Assembly: GCA_028066595.1 (NCBI GenBank)
Contig: JALCBJ010000043.1
Span: 1 to 58,224 of the forward strand
Reading direction: 5' to 3'
DNA length: 58,224 nucleotides
Origin: Thermoanaerobaculia bacterium
Lineage (GTDB): Bacteria > Acidobacteriota > Thermoanaerobaculia > Multivoradales > J023
The position numbers and the translations under genes were made by a program. Under the pieces are notes generated by a model. The model had not been told where the DNA came from and did not search any database. It saw nothing but the letters and a program-made list of their open reading frames with translations. This document shows, piece after piece, positions 1 through 8,963 of this stretch. How positions within the stretch are numbered: position 1 is the first letter of the stretch; each line of letters opens with the position of its first letter.

Positions 1-62
1 TAGCCTATAGGGCAACCTTTTCCGTGCGACTCGCCGACGGTCGACCTGCCTTCACGCTACGG

Positions 63-1889
63 CTAAGGCCGGTCTTCGCGTGCTTTCTTGGCCTTCTTCT
101 GCTTCGGTAGGTAGAGGTCCGTGATCGTGCCCTCGAAAGCCTCGGCGGAGAGGGCTACGGTCTCGCTCAGTGTCGGATGGGGATGGATCGTGAGACCGAT
201 GTCGGAAGCCACCGCTCCCATTTCGATCGCCAGGGCGACCTCTGCGATCAGGTCCCCGGCGTGCGGGCCGACGATGCCGCCGCCGAGGACGCGTTCCGTC
301 CCGGGGTCGAAGAGGAGCTTGGTCGAGCCATCGCCGCGTCCTTGCGCCAGGCTGCGTCCGCTGGCGGACCAGGGAAACACGCCCTTTTCGTAGGCGATGC
401 CTTCCTCTTTCGCGGCAGTCTCGGTGAGACCGACCCAGGCAACCTCGGGATCGGTGTAGGCCACGGACGGGATGACTCGCGCATCGAAGTGCGAGCGGAG
501 GCCGGCGGCCACTTCGGCAGCCACTCGTCCCTCGTGTATGGCCTTGTGGGCGAGCATCGGCTGTCCCACGATGTCGCCGATGGCGAAGATGTGCTGCACG
601 TTGGAGCGCATCTGTCCATCCACCGGGATGAATCCCTTCGCGTCAACTGTGAGTCCTGCGGCCTCGGCGCCGAGGTCGCCGCCGTTGGGCCGACGGCCTA
701 CGGAGTAGAGGACCAGGTCGTAGAGCTTGTCGGTTTCCGGCGCGTGCTCGCCCTCGAAGCTGACCAGGAGGCCGTTCTCCTGCGCCTTGATGCCGGTCAC
801 TTTGGTGCTGGTCCAGATCGCTGCGTAGCGCTGATCGAGACGTTTCCGCAACGGACGCACCAGATCGCGGTCCGTACCGGGCATGATGCTGTCCATCAGC
901 TCGACGACGGTGATCTCCGAGCCCAGCGCATGGTAGACCGTCGCCATCTCTAGACCGATGATTCCGCCCCCGAGAACCAACATGCGTTTCGGTACGTCGC
1001 GCAGCTCCAACGCTCCCGTGGAGTCCACCATGCGCGGATCGTCATAGGGGAAGCCGGGAACCTGTACCGGTCGCGAGCCAGCGGCGACGATCGCATGACG
1101 GAAAGAAATCGAGGTCTCGCCTTCGTCGATCGTCACCTTGAGACGATGGGTTCCGGTGAACGTCCCCGTCCCCGTGACGGTGCGGACCCCACGGGCCTTG
1201 GCCATCTGTGCCAGGCCGCCGGTGAGCTTCGAAACCACACCGTCCTTCCAACCGCGTAGCTTGTCCAGGTCGATCGTGGGCGCTCCGAACGTGACGCCGT
1301 GGTCGGCAAAGGCAGCCGCATCGTCTACCAGCTTGGCCATGTGGAGGAGCGCCTTCGACGGGATGCAGCCGACGTTGAGGCAGACTCCGCCCAAACTCGG
1401 ATAGCGCTCCACCAAGATGACGTCCAGCCCGAGATCCGCGGCCCGGAACGCGGCGGTGTAGCCGCCCGGCCCGGCACCGAGCACCACGAGGTCGCAACGA
1501 AGATCAGCCTCGGCCGCCTCACGATGGCTCGGCTTGGGAGCCTGGGCCGGACGGTCGGGAGCTTCGGGCGCCCGGTGTGTGGCCTGGGTTGGAGCGGGCT
1601 CGGTTACCCCTTCTGCTTCTCGCGAATTCGTGGCGACGTCGCCGGTGGGTTCCTCGGTCTGGAGTATTGCGATCACCTGGCCACTCTGGACCTTGTCGCC
1701 CACCTGGACCCGGACCTCGGTGAGCGTCCCCGCCGCGTCTGAGGGCACCTCCATAGATGCCTTGTCGCTCTCGAGCGTGACCAGCGATTGGTTCTTCTCT
1801 ACGGTCTCCCCAGCGCGGACGAGCACCTCCACGACGTCGACATCGTCCGCGTCACCGAGATCGGGGACTACGAGCTCCAGGACACCCAT
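63..1889 (-). CDS. lpdA: Dihydrolipoyl dehydrogenase (E3) with N-terminal lipoyl domain
   Basis: FAD flavoprotein that reoxidises dihydrolipoyl groups of the pyruvate dehydrogenase complex with NAD+. The 608-aa protein has an N-terminal lipoyl domain (about residues 1-80, lipoylated Lys in LESDKASMEVP) and a linker rich in Ala, Pro and Glu. The E3 core follows: FAD-binding VVLGAGPGGYTAAF, redox disulfide in GGVCLNVGCIPSKA, NAD-binding GGGIIGLE, and the C-terminal His-Glu pair in HPHPTLSE. I chose the ATG at 1889, directly before the lipoyl domain; the open frame runs 20 codons further up, but those codons overlap aceF and look unrelated. The aceF stop and this start share one base (TGATG), which implies translational coupling. 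The lipoyl-E3 fusion lengthens the protein beyond the usual ~470 aa, and its lipoyl domain resembles that of the neighbouring E2. Confidence 0.95.
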   Translation of the reverse strand: MGVLELVVPDLGDADDVDVVEVLVRAGETVEKNQSLVTLESDKASMEVPSDAAGTLTEVRVQVGDKVQSGQVIAILQTEEPTGDVATNSREAEGVTEPAPTQATHRAPEAPDRPAQAPKPSHREAAEADLRCDLVVLGAGPGGYTAAFRAADLGLDVILVERYPSLGGVCLNVGCIPSKALLHMAKLVDDAAAFADHGVTFGAPTIDLDKLRGWKDGVVSKLTGGLAQMAKARGVRTVTGTGTFTGTHRLKVTIDEGETSISFRHAIVAAGSRPVQVPGFPYDDPRMVDSTGALELRDVPKRMLVLGGGIIGLEMATVYHALGSEITVVELMDSIMPGTDRDLVRPLRKRLDQRYAAIWTSTKVTGIKAQENGLLVSFEGEHAPETDKLYDLVLYSVGRRPNGGDLGAEAAGLTVDAKGFIPVDGQMRSNVQHIFAIGDIVGQPMLAHKAIHEGRVAAEVAAGLRSHFDARVIPSVAYTDPEVAWVGLTETAAKEEGIAYEKGVFPWSASGRSLAQGRGDGSTKLLFDPGTERVLGGGIVGPHAGDLIAEVALAIEMGAVASDIGLTIHPHPTLSETVALSAEAFEGTITDLYLPKQKKAKKAREDRP

Positions 1890-3265
1890 CACAGCAGGAC
1901 CCGGCGGAAGTCGGAGAGGAGGGCGGCGAGTTCTACGGTGAATCGGCATGCCGAGGCACCGTCGATCACACGGTGGTCGTACGAAAGGGACAGCGGCATC
2001 ATCAAGCGCCGCTCGAAGGCGCCCTGGCCTCCTTCGGCAGCGTCATTCCAGACCGGGGACCAGCGATTGCGGCTGACGCCGAGAATGGCGACCTCCGGCG
2101 CATTGACGATCGGTGTGAAGGCCGTTCCGCCGATGCCGCCGAGACTCGAGATGGTGAAGCAGGCGCCCTGAAAGTCCTTGGGAGTCAATTTGCCGGCGCG
2201 GGCTCGCTTGGCAGCATCGATCACCTCCGCGGCCAGCTCGAAGAGTCCCTTCTCCTCGACGTCGCGGATCACCGGTACGACGAGCCCGTCCTCGGTATCG
2301 ACGGCGACGCCGATATGGACGTAGTTCTTGAGGATCAGGTTTTCGCCGCTCGGATCGAGAGACGAGTTGAAGTCGGGATACCGCCTCAGACAGGCGGCTA
2401 CGGCCCGCAGCAAGAACGCCAACGGCGTCATCTTCACGCCGCGTTTCTCTGCCTCCTTGCCCAACGATTTGCGGAACGCCTCCAGCTCGGTGACGTCGGC
2501 TTCTTCGTGCTGGGTGACGTGGGGAACGTGCAGCCACGAGCGATGAAGGTTGCGCGCCGATACCTTGCGGATGCGCGACAGCGGTTTGGTCTCGACCTCG
2601 CCGAACTTGGAGAATTCGATCGTTGGCATCTGTGGCCAGTCGAACCCACCTAGGCCGCTCCCTCCTGACGAAGGTCGCTCCGCGGCGCCCGAGAGGACAC
2701 CCCGTACGTATGACTTGACGTCGTCCGAGACGATACGACCGCCCCGGGCCGAGCCCGTGACCTTGGCCAAGTCGACTCCCAGCTCACGAGCCAGCTTGCG
2801 TACCGAAGGGCTTGCGTAGGCGCTGGAGAACTTCCGTTCGTCCACCACCTGGTCGATGGGGCGCAGATCGCCCTCCGCGCGAGCTGTGTCTCCGCTTAGC
2901 GCGGGCGCCGGCGGTTGCGGGGGAGGAGGAGGTGCAGGCTCTTCTGCCGGCTCGGCAGAAGGTGAGGCGGCTCGTTCCGCGGCCGTCTCGGTGGGAGCCT
3001 CGGCTGCGGCCTGCTGGGCAGCTGCGCCGGAGGTCTCCAGGAGCAGAATGACGGCGTCTTGGCCCACCTGATCACCCTCGGCGACCCGCAGCTCCTTCAC
3101 CGTACCGGCGGCCGGCGCCGGCACTTCCATCGAGGCCTTGTCGCTTTCGAGAGTGATCAACGAGTCGTCGACATCGACCACGTCGCCGGTCTCGACGAGC
3201 ACCTCGACCACGTCGACGGTATCGAAATCTCCGATGTCCGGAACACGGACTTCCATCTCGGCCAT
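1889..3265 (-). CDS. aceF: Dihydrolipoamide acetyltransferase (E2) of pyruvate dehydrogenase
   Basis: Core acetyltransferase that transfers acetyl from lipoamide to CoA. The 458-aa protein has one N-terminal lipoyl domain (about 1-75, LESDKASMEVP), an Ala/Pro/Glu linker, a peripheral subunit-binding domain (about 145-185, YASPSVRKLARELGV) and a C-terminal catalytic domain carrying the active-site His-Asp signature SYDHRVIDG. The frame is open to a GTG at 3277, but the ATG at 3265 starts next to the conserved VPDIGD motif and is preceded by GGAG at 8 nt spacing, so I prefer it. It lies 12 nt downstream of the aceE stop and overlaps the lpdA start by one base. One lipoyl domain in E2 plus one on E3 replaces the multiple E2 lipoyl domains of enterobacteria. 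Confidence 0.94.
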   Translation of the reverse strand: MAEMEVRVPDIGDFDTVDVVEVLVETGDVVDVDDSLITLESDKASMEVPAPAAGTVKELRVAEGDQVGQDAVILLLETSGAAAQQAAAEAPTETAAERAASPSAEPAEEPAPPPPPQPPAPALSGDTARAEGDLRPIDQVVDERKFSSAYASPSVRKLARELGVDLAKVTGSARGGRIVSDDVKSYVRGVLSGAAERPSSGGSGLGGFDWPQMPTIEFSKFGEVETKPLSRIRKVSARNLHRSWLHVPHVTQHEEADVTELEAFRKSLGKEAEKRGVKMTPLAFLLRAVAACLRRYPDFNSSLDPSGENLILKNYVHIGVAVDTEDGLVVPVIRDVEEKGLFELAAEVIDAAKRARAGKLTPKDFQGACFTISSLGGIGGTAFTPIVNAPEVAILGVSRNRWSPVWNDAAEGGQGAFERRLMMPLSLSYDHRVIDGASACRFTVELAALLSDFRRVLL

Positions 3266-3277
3266 CTTTGTCTCCAC

Positions 3278-5974
3278 TCAGATCCTGGACGGATCGGGCT
3301 TTTCGGGGTCGATGCCGTAGCGATCCAGCGCTTCCCTGACCCGCGCCGGGTCGAGAGTACCCTCGTCCGCCAGCGCTTTGAGCGCCGCCACGGTGACCCA
3401 GCGTCGATCCACTTCGAAGAAGTCACGTAGCGCTTCGCGGGTGTCGGATCGGCCGAAGCCGTCGGTACCCAGGGTCACGTAGCGTCTCGGAACCCAAGGC
3501 CGGATCTGGTCGGCGAAGGATGCCATGTAGTCGGTGGACGCGACCACCGGTCCCTGCGCGCCTGCCAGCTGCTGCGCGACCCAGGAGGTGGGCGGGGTGT
3601 CGGCCTCGGGATGCAGCAGTGCCCGGCGGTCGCAGGCCAGCCCGTCACGTCGCAGCTCGGTGAAGCTGGTGACGCTCCACACGTCGGCCGAGATGCCCCA
3701 GTCGTCGTGCAGCAGGTCGGCGGCGGCTTCTACCTCGCGCAGGATGGCGCCGGAGCCCAGGAGCTGTACCCGCGGTTTGGACGTGGAGGTGGTTTCCGCC
3801 GTGCGCAGACGATACATGCCTCGGAGAATGCCCTCTTCCGCACCTTCCGGTAGCGCAGGGTGGCGGTAGTTCTCGTTCAGCACCGTGACGTAGTAGAAGA
3901 CGTTCTCGTCGGCCTCGCCGTACATGCGACGCAGGCCGTCGTGGAGGATCACCGCCGTCTCGTAGGAGTAGGTGGGATCGTAGGCGCGGCACGTCGGCAC
4001 CGTTGCAGCCATCAAGTGACTGTGGCCGTCCTCGTGCTGCAGCCCCTCTCCGTTGAGCGTCGTACGCCCGGACGTGGCCCCGAGCAGGAAGCCCCGAGCC
4101 TGCATGTCGGCGGCGGCCCAGATGAGGTCACCCACGCGCTGGAAGCCGAACATCGAGTAGAAGATGTAGAAGGGCACCATGTGCAGGCCGTGGGTGGAAT
4201 AGGACATGCCTGCCGCGGCCCACGACGCCAACGCACCACCCTCGTTGATCCCTTCCTGGAGGATCTGCCCGTCCTCGGCCTCGTGATAATTCATCAGCTG
4301 GTCGCTGTCGATGGGCTCGTATTTCTGTCCGAAGGGTGCGTAGATGCCGAGGGGCTTGAACAGACCTTCCATGCCGAAGGTGCGCGCCTCGTCGGCCAAG
4401 ATCGGAACGAGCCGCTCCTTGAGACCCTTCTTGCGTGTCAGCTGGCGCAGGAAATTGACGAACGTCGTGGTGGTGGAGTACTCGCGTTCGCCACTCGACT
4501 CCAGCAGACGGCCGAACTCGCTCAACTCCGGGATGGGCAACGGCTCGGCGTCGGTACGGCGCACCGGAAACGGACCGCCCAACCTGGCCCGCTGCTCCCG
4601 TAGGTAGACGAGCTCCCGGGAGTCGTCGTCGGGTCTGGCATAGTCCAGCTCGTCAGTCTCCTCATCCGAGACCGGAACGCCGAAGCGACGTCGGAACGCG
4701 CGGACGTCGTCCGGGTCGAGTTTCTTCTTCTGATGGGTGATGTTGAGCCCTTCGCCGGCCTCGCCCATGCCATAGCCCTTGATCGTTTGGGCCAAGATGA
4801 CCGTCGGCCGACCGTCGGAGGACTCCACTGCGGTGCGATAGGCCGCGTAGATCTTCTTCTCGTCGTGGCCGCCACGCTTGAGTCGCATGAGGTCGTCGTC
4901 GTCCAGCCCGTCGATGAGTCGCATCAGCTCGGGATCGCGGCCGAAGAACTTCTCGCGAAAGTAGGCACCGCCGCGGCTGGTGGCGCCATAGTTCTGCCAC
5001 TCGCCGTCCGGCGCATCCATCATGGCCTTGCGCAGCTTGCCGGACTCGTCGGCGGCCAGCAGCGGGTCCCAGGCCGAGCCCCACAGGACCTTGAGCACGC
5101 GCCATCCTGCTCCTCGAAAGAGCCCTTCCAGCTCCTGGACGATCTTGGAGTTTCCGCGCACCGGACCATCGAGGCGCTGCAGGTTGCAGTTGACGATGAA
5201 GATCAGGTTGTCGAGCCCTTCCCTAGCGGCGACCGTCAGGGCGCCCTGGCTCTCCGGCTCGTCCATCTCGCCGTCGCCGCAGAAGGCCCAGACATGGCGT
5301 CCCGTCATGTCTGCCAGCCCCCGATGATGCATGTATTTCAGGAAGCGAGCTTGGTAGATCGCCATCAGGGGACCCAGGCCCATGGACACCGTCGCGAATT
5401 GCCAGTAGTCGGGCATCAACCACGGATGGGGATAGGACGACAGGCCGCCGGGCTTCGACTCGAGGCGGAATCGGTCGAGGGTCGTTTCGTCGAAGCGCCC
5501 TTCGAGAAACGATCGGGCGTAGATACCGGGAGAAGCGTGGCCCTGGAAGAACACCAGATCGCCCCCGTGGCTCTCCGTTGGTGCGTGCCAGAAGTGCTGG
5601 AAACCTACTTCGAGGAGGTTCGACGCGCTCTGATATGTCGCGATATGTCCGCCGATGCCCTCGTGGTGTTTGTTGCCACGCACCACCATGGCCATGGCAT
5701 TCCAGCGCAGGAGAACCCGCAGATCGCGTTCGATCTGGAGATCGCCCGGATACGCCGGTTCCTGATCGGCTGGGATCGTATTGACGTAGTCGGTGGTGCG
5801 GACCTCCGGATCGACGCCGGCGGCGCGCGCTTCTTGTACCAGTCGTTCGACCAGAAAACGGGCGCGTTCGCCGCCGTCGTGGCGCAGCACGGCATGCAGC
5901 GATTCGAGCCATTCTCGCGTCTCGACCGGGTCGAGGTCGGAGGGGTGAACGGGGCTGTGGATCTGCTGGCTCAT
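3278..5974 (-). CDS. aceE: Pyruvate dehydrogenase E1, homodimeric type
   Basis: Thiamine-diphosphate-dependent decarboxylase that acetylates the lipoyl groups of AceF. At 898 aa it matches the homodimeric (AceE) E1 family rather than the alpha/beta type. Recognisable segments are the N-terminal SGHxx-like region GIGGHIATYQSA, the thiamine-diphosphate site GDGEMDEPESQGAL followed by NCNLQRLDGPVRGN, and the transketolase-like region YHEAEDGQILQEGINEGGA. It is the first gene of a three-gene minus-strand operon aceE-aceF-lpdA. The start at 5974 has no Shine-Dalgarno; instead a TGA-CATACT extended -10-like element lies 9 nt upstream, so the message may have almost no leader. No regulator gene (pdhR-like) is adjacent. 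Confidence 0.95.
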   Translation of the reverse strand: MSQQIHSPVHPSDLDPVETREWLESLHAVLRHDGGERARFLVERLVQEARAAGVDPEVRTTDYVNTIPADQEPAYPGDLQIERDLRVLLRWNAMAMVVRGNKHHEGIGGHIATYQSASNLLEVGFQHFWHAPTESHGGDLVFFQGHASPGIYARSFLEGRFDETTLDRFRLESKPGGLSSYPHPWLMPDYWQFATVSMGLGPLMAIYQARFLKYMHHRGLADMTGRHVWAFCGDGEMDEPESQGALTVAAREGLDNLIFIVNCNLQRLDGPVRGNSKIVQELEGLFRGAGWRVLKVLWGSAWDPLLAADESGKLRKAMMDAPDGEWQNYGATSRGGAYFREKFFGRDPELMRLIDGLDDDDLMRLKRGGHDEKKIYAAYRTAVESSDGRPTVILAQTIKGYGMGEAGEGLNITHQKKKLDPDDVRAFRRRFGVPVSDEETDELDYARPDDDSRELVYLREQRARLGGPFPVRRTDAEPLPIPELSEFGRLLESSGEREYSTTTTFVNFLRQLTRKKGLKERLVPILADEARTFGMEGLFKPLGIYAPFGQKYEPIDSDQLMNYHEAEDGQILQEGINEGGALASWAAAGMSYSTHGLHMVPFYIFYSMFGFQRVGDLIWAAADMQARGFLLGATSGRTTLNGEGLQHEDGHSHLMAATVPTCRAYDPTYSYETAVILHDGLRRMYGEADENVFYYVTVLNENYRHPALPEGAEEGILRGMYRLRTAETTSTSKPRVQLLGSGAILREVEAAADLLHDDWGISADVWSVTSFTELRRDGLACDRRALLHPEADTPPTSWVAQQLAGAQGPVVASTDYMASFADQIRPWVPRRYVTLGTDGFGRSDTREALRDFFEVDRRWVTVAALKALADEGTLDPARVREALDRYGIDPEKPDPSRI

Positions 5975-5983
5975 GGGACGGTG

Positions 5984-5992
5984 AGTATGTCA
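5984..5992 (-). promoter_or_regulatory. Extended -10-like element before aceE
   Basis: On the minus strand TG-A-CATACT (TG at 5992-5991, hexamer 5989-5984) ends 9 nt before the aceE ATG at 5974. An RNA starting 6-8 nt downstream would have a leader of only one to three bases, consistent with the missing Shine-Dalgarno. I see no clear -35 box at 16-18 nt. Confidence 0.35.
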
Positions 5993-6245
5993 GTTGGTCG
6001 TAGCGCGGACCAGAGAATGGCGGCGCTTCGCGTTCCACGTCCCACGTCTCGAGTCTTCGGACCGCGCGCCCGAATCGGGCGCCGTTCGCCTGTGGCGAAG
6101 TAACCTTCGGCCAGACTCTGGGCAGGCCGCCGAACCATCGGCCAGTCGACGAGTCGAGTCTAGGTGAGTTGAGGGCCAGGCGAGCAGGCGTCGCACTGGT
6201 GATCGAGTCCTACGACGACCCACGAACCCGAGCCTAGGAGATGCG

Positions 6246-6800
6246 ATGGCCCCGACCCCAGATGAGATGGCCGCGAAGATGATCGCCAACTTGCCGGAAA
6301 AGACCGGAAAGCGGTTGGAGGACTGGCTGGAGATCGTGCGCTCTTCCGGTCTGGAGAAGCATGGCCAGATGGTCAAGTTCCTCAAGACCGAGCATGGAAT
6401 GACCCACGGTTTCGCCAACCTGGTCGCTCACAAGGCACGGGAGGCCGAGGAGCCGCGAGAGGTCGATCTCGTGGCGGCCCAATACGAGAAGAAAGCGGAG
6501 CTCCGTCCGATCTACGATGAGCTGACGCGGCGCGTGCTGGCCTTTGGTGACGATGTCGACCTGTCACCCAAGAAGAGCTATGTCAGCCTGCGGCGTAGCA
6601 AGCAATTCGGCCTCATCCAGCCGTCGACGAAGACCCGGGTCGACGTCGGTATCCAACTGCGTGGAGAGGATCCCACGGACCGTCTGGAGATCGCCGGCAG
6701 CTCGATAGGCATGGTGAGTCATCGCGTGCGCGTCACCAGTGTCGATCAGGTAGACGACGAGCTGATCGGCTGGCTGCGACAGGCCTACGAGTCGGCTTGA
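6246..6800 (+). CDS. DUF4287/DUF5655-like protein
   Basis: A 184-aa soluble protein with no signal peptide. The N-terminal ~70 residues (KMIANLPEKTGKRLEDW, then LKTEHGMTHGFANLVAH) match my memory of the DUF4287 family. The C-terminal ~110 residues (RPIYDELTRRVLAFGDDVDL, then KKSYVSLRRSKQFGLIQPST) resemble DUF5655. The two are often fused in actinobacterial and acidobacterial proteins of unknown function, and DUF5655 is considered a nucleic-acid- or nuclease-related fold, which I cannot confirm here. The ATG at 6246 has AGGAG at 5 nt spacing. It stands alone between the pdh operon (divergent) and the following secreted protein. The function is unknown. Confidence 0.8.
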   Translation: MAPTPDEMAAKMIANLPEKTGKRLEDWLEIVRSSGLEKHGQMVKFLKTEHGMTHGFANLVAHKAREAEEPREVDLVAAQYEKKAELRPIYDELTRRVLAFGDDVDLSPKKSYVSLRRSKQFGLIQPSTKTRVDVGIQLRGEDPTDRLEIAGSSIGMVSHRVRVTSVDQVDDELIGWLRQAYESA

Positions 6801-6872
6801 GCTACCGTCGAATGTGTTGGAACCAACATGGCATAATCGGGACAACTCGTTTCCGACAAAAGGAGATCCACG

Positions 6873-7471
6873 ATGAGAAAGCACACCTCTGTGTTCTGGC
6901 ACTTGCCGTTCTGTGTTCGCTGATTGCGGTCGGCTTGGCACCTGCCGCGGCCCAGGACCAAGGCGCGCCCGAGGAGGCGGCGATCATGCAGGCCCTGCAG
7001 GCGGCAGGCACTCCGGGGGAGGCCCACGAACGCCTGGCCGAGACCGTCGGCAGCTGGGATATGGAGATCAAGATGTGGATGGATCCGTCCGCTCCGCCAT
7101 CAGTGACCACGGGGACCGTCGAGCGCAAGATGATCCTCGGCAATCGTGTTCTCGTCGAAGAGGTGACTTCGTCGATGATGGGATCGACCTTCACCGGCTA
7201 CGGTATGACCGGCTACGACAACGTCCGTGGCGAGTACTGGGGCACGTGGAACGACAGCATGTCGACGGGCATCTCGACCAGCCGCGGCAGCTACGACGCC
7301 GAGAGCAACAGCTATACCTTCCACGGCGAGTCGACCAATCCGATGACCGGTGATATCACCAAGAACCGCGGCGTCGTCTCGAGGAAGGGAAACAGTGAGG
7401 TGATGGAGTTCTACGAGATCCGCGGCGATCAAGAAGTCAAGACGATGGAGATCGTCTACACGAAAAAGTGA
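6873..7471 (+). pseudogene. Secreted DUF1579-like protein, frameshifted at codon 3
   Basis: From about 6900 to 7471 one frame encodes a typical DUF1579 protein (VGSWDMEIKMW, GTVERKMILGNRVLVEEV, GYGMTGYDNVRGEYWGTWND). The signal peptide core (LCVLALAVLCSLIAVGL, cleavage near APAAAQ) is in the same frame. The only start with a ribosome site is the ATG at 6873 (AAGGAG, 7 nt spacing), but its frame ends in TGA after 16 codons. Adding one A to the AAA at 6878-6880 would join that ATG to the signal peptide as MRKAHLC. In-frame alternatives (TTG at 6797, ATG at 6812) would put an implausible 30-residue extension before the signal peptide. It is therefore either a sequencing error in a short A-run or a recently broken gene. 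DUF1579 proteins are exported and of unknown function. Confidence 0.7.
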
Positions 7472-7544
7472 TCTCCGAGCTCTCGGAATGATCGACGGCC
7501 CGGTCGGCCGACCCAGATTCGAGGTGAGGGAGGGAGTCCAGCCG

Positions 7545-8924
7545 ATGGCGGACGACCGATTCAGATACCGGACGCGAGATCCCACCACAGGCAAGCTAGA
7601 GCAGGAGTTCCCGTTCGCTTCCGACTCCGAGGTGCGAAACGCTCTTATCGCCGCGAGGGGAGCCTTCGTCGCCTGGAGTGGCCGACCGATCGGCGATCGG
7701 CTCGGGATTCTCGAACGGGTGGCCATCCTGCTCGAGGCGAGGTCGGAGGAGTTCGCACGGCTCATGGCTTCCGAGATGGGCAAGCCTCTCGCGCAGGGGC
7801 ACGGAGAGGTGGAAAAGTGCGCCTGGGTTTGTCGCTACTACGCGGAGAATGCCGAGGCCTTTCTTCGCCCGCGTGAAGCGAACTCGGATGGCTCGCAGTC
7901 CCTCGTTCGCTTCGAGCCGATCGGCCCCGTGCTGGCGATCATGCCGTGGAACTTCCCGTTCTGGCAGGTCTTCCGCTTCGTGGCGCCGGCATTGGCCTTG
8001 GGCAATGTGGCGCTGCTAAAGCATGCGCCTTCGACGCCGCAGTGTGCGTTGGCCATCGAAGCGCTGCTCCGCGAGGCCGAGGCGCCGGATGGTGTGTTTC
8101 AGAGTTTGTTCCTGACCCATGAACAGGCCGCTTCGATCGTCGACGACGACGCAGTACGCGGCATGACGCTCACCGGCTCCACCGGAGCCGGTCGGGAGGT
8201 GGCATCGCGTGCCGGTCGAGCGCTCAAACCGATGGTGATGGAGCTGGGAGGCAGCGACCCATTTCTCGTCTTCTCGGATGCGGATCTGGATCGTGCCGTG
8301 GAGCAAGCCGTGGTGTCGCGCTGTCTCAACAGCGGACAGAGCTGTATCGCTGCCAAGCGTTTCCTGGTGGAAGCGTCGGTGTTCGATCGATTCCTCGGCT
8401 TGTTTGCCGACAGTATGCGCGCCCAGATCGTGGGCGATCCTCGGAATGAGCGCAGCGACCTGGGCCCTTTGGCGCGTGCCGATCTGCGCGATCGACTCGC
8501 GGCACAGGTCGACCGAGCCCTGGAAGACGGAGCGATCGCGGTCTGTGGCGGAGCGGTGCCCGATGGCCCCGGCTACTTCTTTCCACCGACCGTGCTGACA
8601 GGGATTCGGCCCGAGTCCTGGGCGGCGAAGGAGGAGTTCTTCGGGCCGGTGGCCCTGGTGTTCTCCTTTCGGAGTGAGGATGAAGCCGTGCGACTCGCCA
8701 ACGCGACACCGTACGGCCTGGGGTCCAGCTTGTGGACTGCCGATCGGTCACGCGTGGCGCGGCTCGTGCCCCGTCTGGAAGCAGGATCGGTCTTCGTCAA
8801 CGGCTTCGTCAAGTCCGACCCGCGACTCCCCTTCGGCGGCGTCAAGGCCTCTGGCTTCGGCCGCGAGCTTGCCCGTGACGGCCTGCTGGAGTTCAGCAAT
8901 CGCAAGACGGTGTGGATCTCGTAG
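7545..8924 (+). CDS. NAD(P)-dependent aldehyde dehydrogenase, succinate-semialdehyde type
   Basis: Oxidises an aldehyde to its acid. The 459-aa sequence fits the short succinate-semialdehyde dehydrogenase branch (about 455 aa). The coenzyme-site motif MPWNFPFWQVFR is at about residue 135, general-base Glu is in MELGGSDPF (about 235), and the nucleophilic Cys is in NSGQSCIAAKRF (about 268). The C-terminal PFGGVKASGFGRELARDG is also typical. The frame opens at 7488, but the ATG at 7545 has a GGGAG ribosome site 8 nt away and starts at the family's usual N-terminus. Substrate cannot be fixed from sequence; no GABA or succinate-semialdehyde genes are adjacent. It is convergent with the PQQ-propeller gene. 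Confidence 0.88.
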   Translation: MADDRFRYRTRDPTTGKLEQEFPFASDSEVRNALIAARGAFVAWSGRPIGDRLGILERVAILLEARSEEFARLMASEMGKPLAQGHGEVEKCAWVCRYYAENAEAFLRPREANSDGSQSLVRFEPIGPVLAIMPWNFPFWQVFRFVAPALALGNVALLKHAPSTPQCALAIEALLREAEAPDGVFQSLFLTHEQAASIVDDDAVRGMTLTGSTGAGREVASRAGRALKPMVMELGGSDPFLVFSDADLDRAVEQAVVSRCLNSGQSCIAAKRFLVEASVFDRFLGLFADSMRAQIVGDPRNERSDLGPLARADLRDRLAAQVDRALEDGAIAVCGGAVPDGPGYFFPPTVLTGIRPESWAAKEEFFGPVALVFSFRSEDEAVRLANATPYGLGSSLWTADRSRVARLVPRLEAGSVFVNGFVKSDPRLPFGGVKASGFGRELARDGLLEFSNRKTVWIS

Positions 8925-8963
8925 GACGGATCCCCATCAAGCCTTGCGAAATCGCGTGGGGGA

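Noticed and set aside
1..62. Gene or RNA at the left edge
   Set aside because: The 62 bases before the lpdA stop show no start, motif or hairpin I can support.
6817..6837. Promoter (GTTGGAACCAAC palindrome and CATAAT) before the DUF1579-like gene
   Set aside because: CATAAT is a fair -10, but no -35 fits at 15-19 bp; kept only as a possibility.
8931..8963. Bidirectional terminator between the aldehyde dehydrogenase and propeller genes
   Set aside because: The TCCCCA/TGGGGGA arms are short with a bulge and a 20-nt loop, and no T-run is present on either strand.
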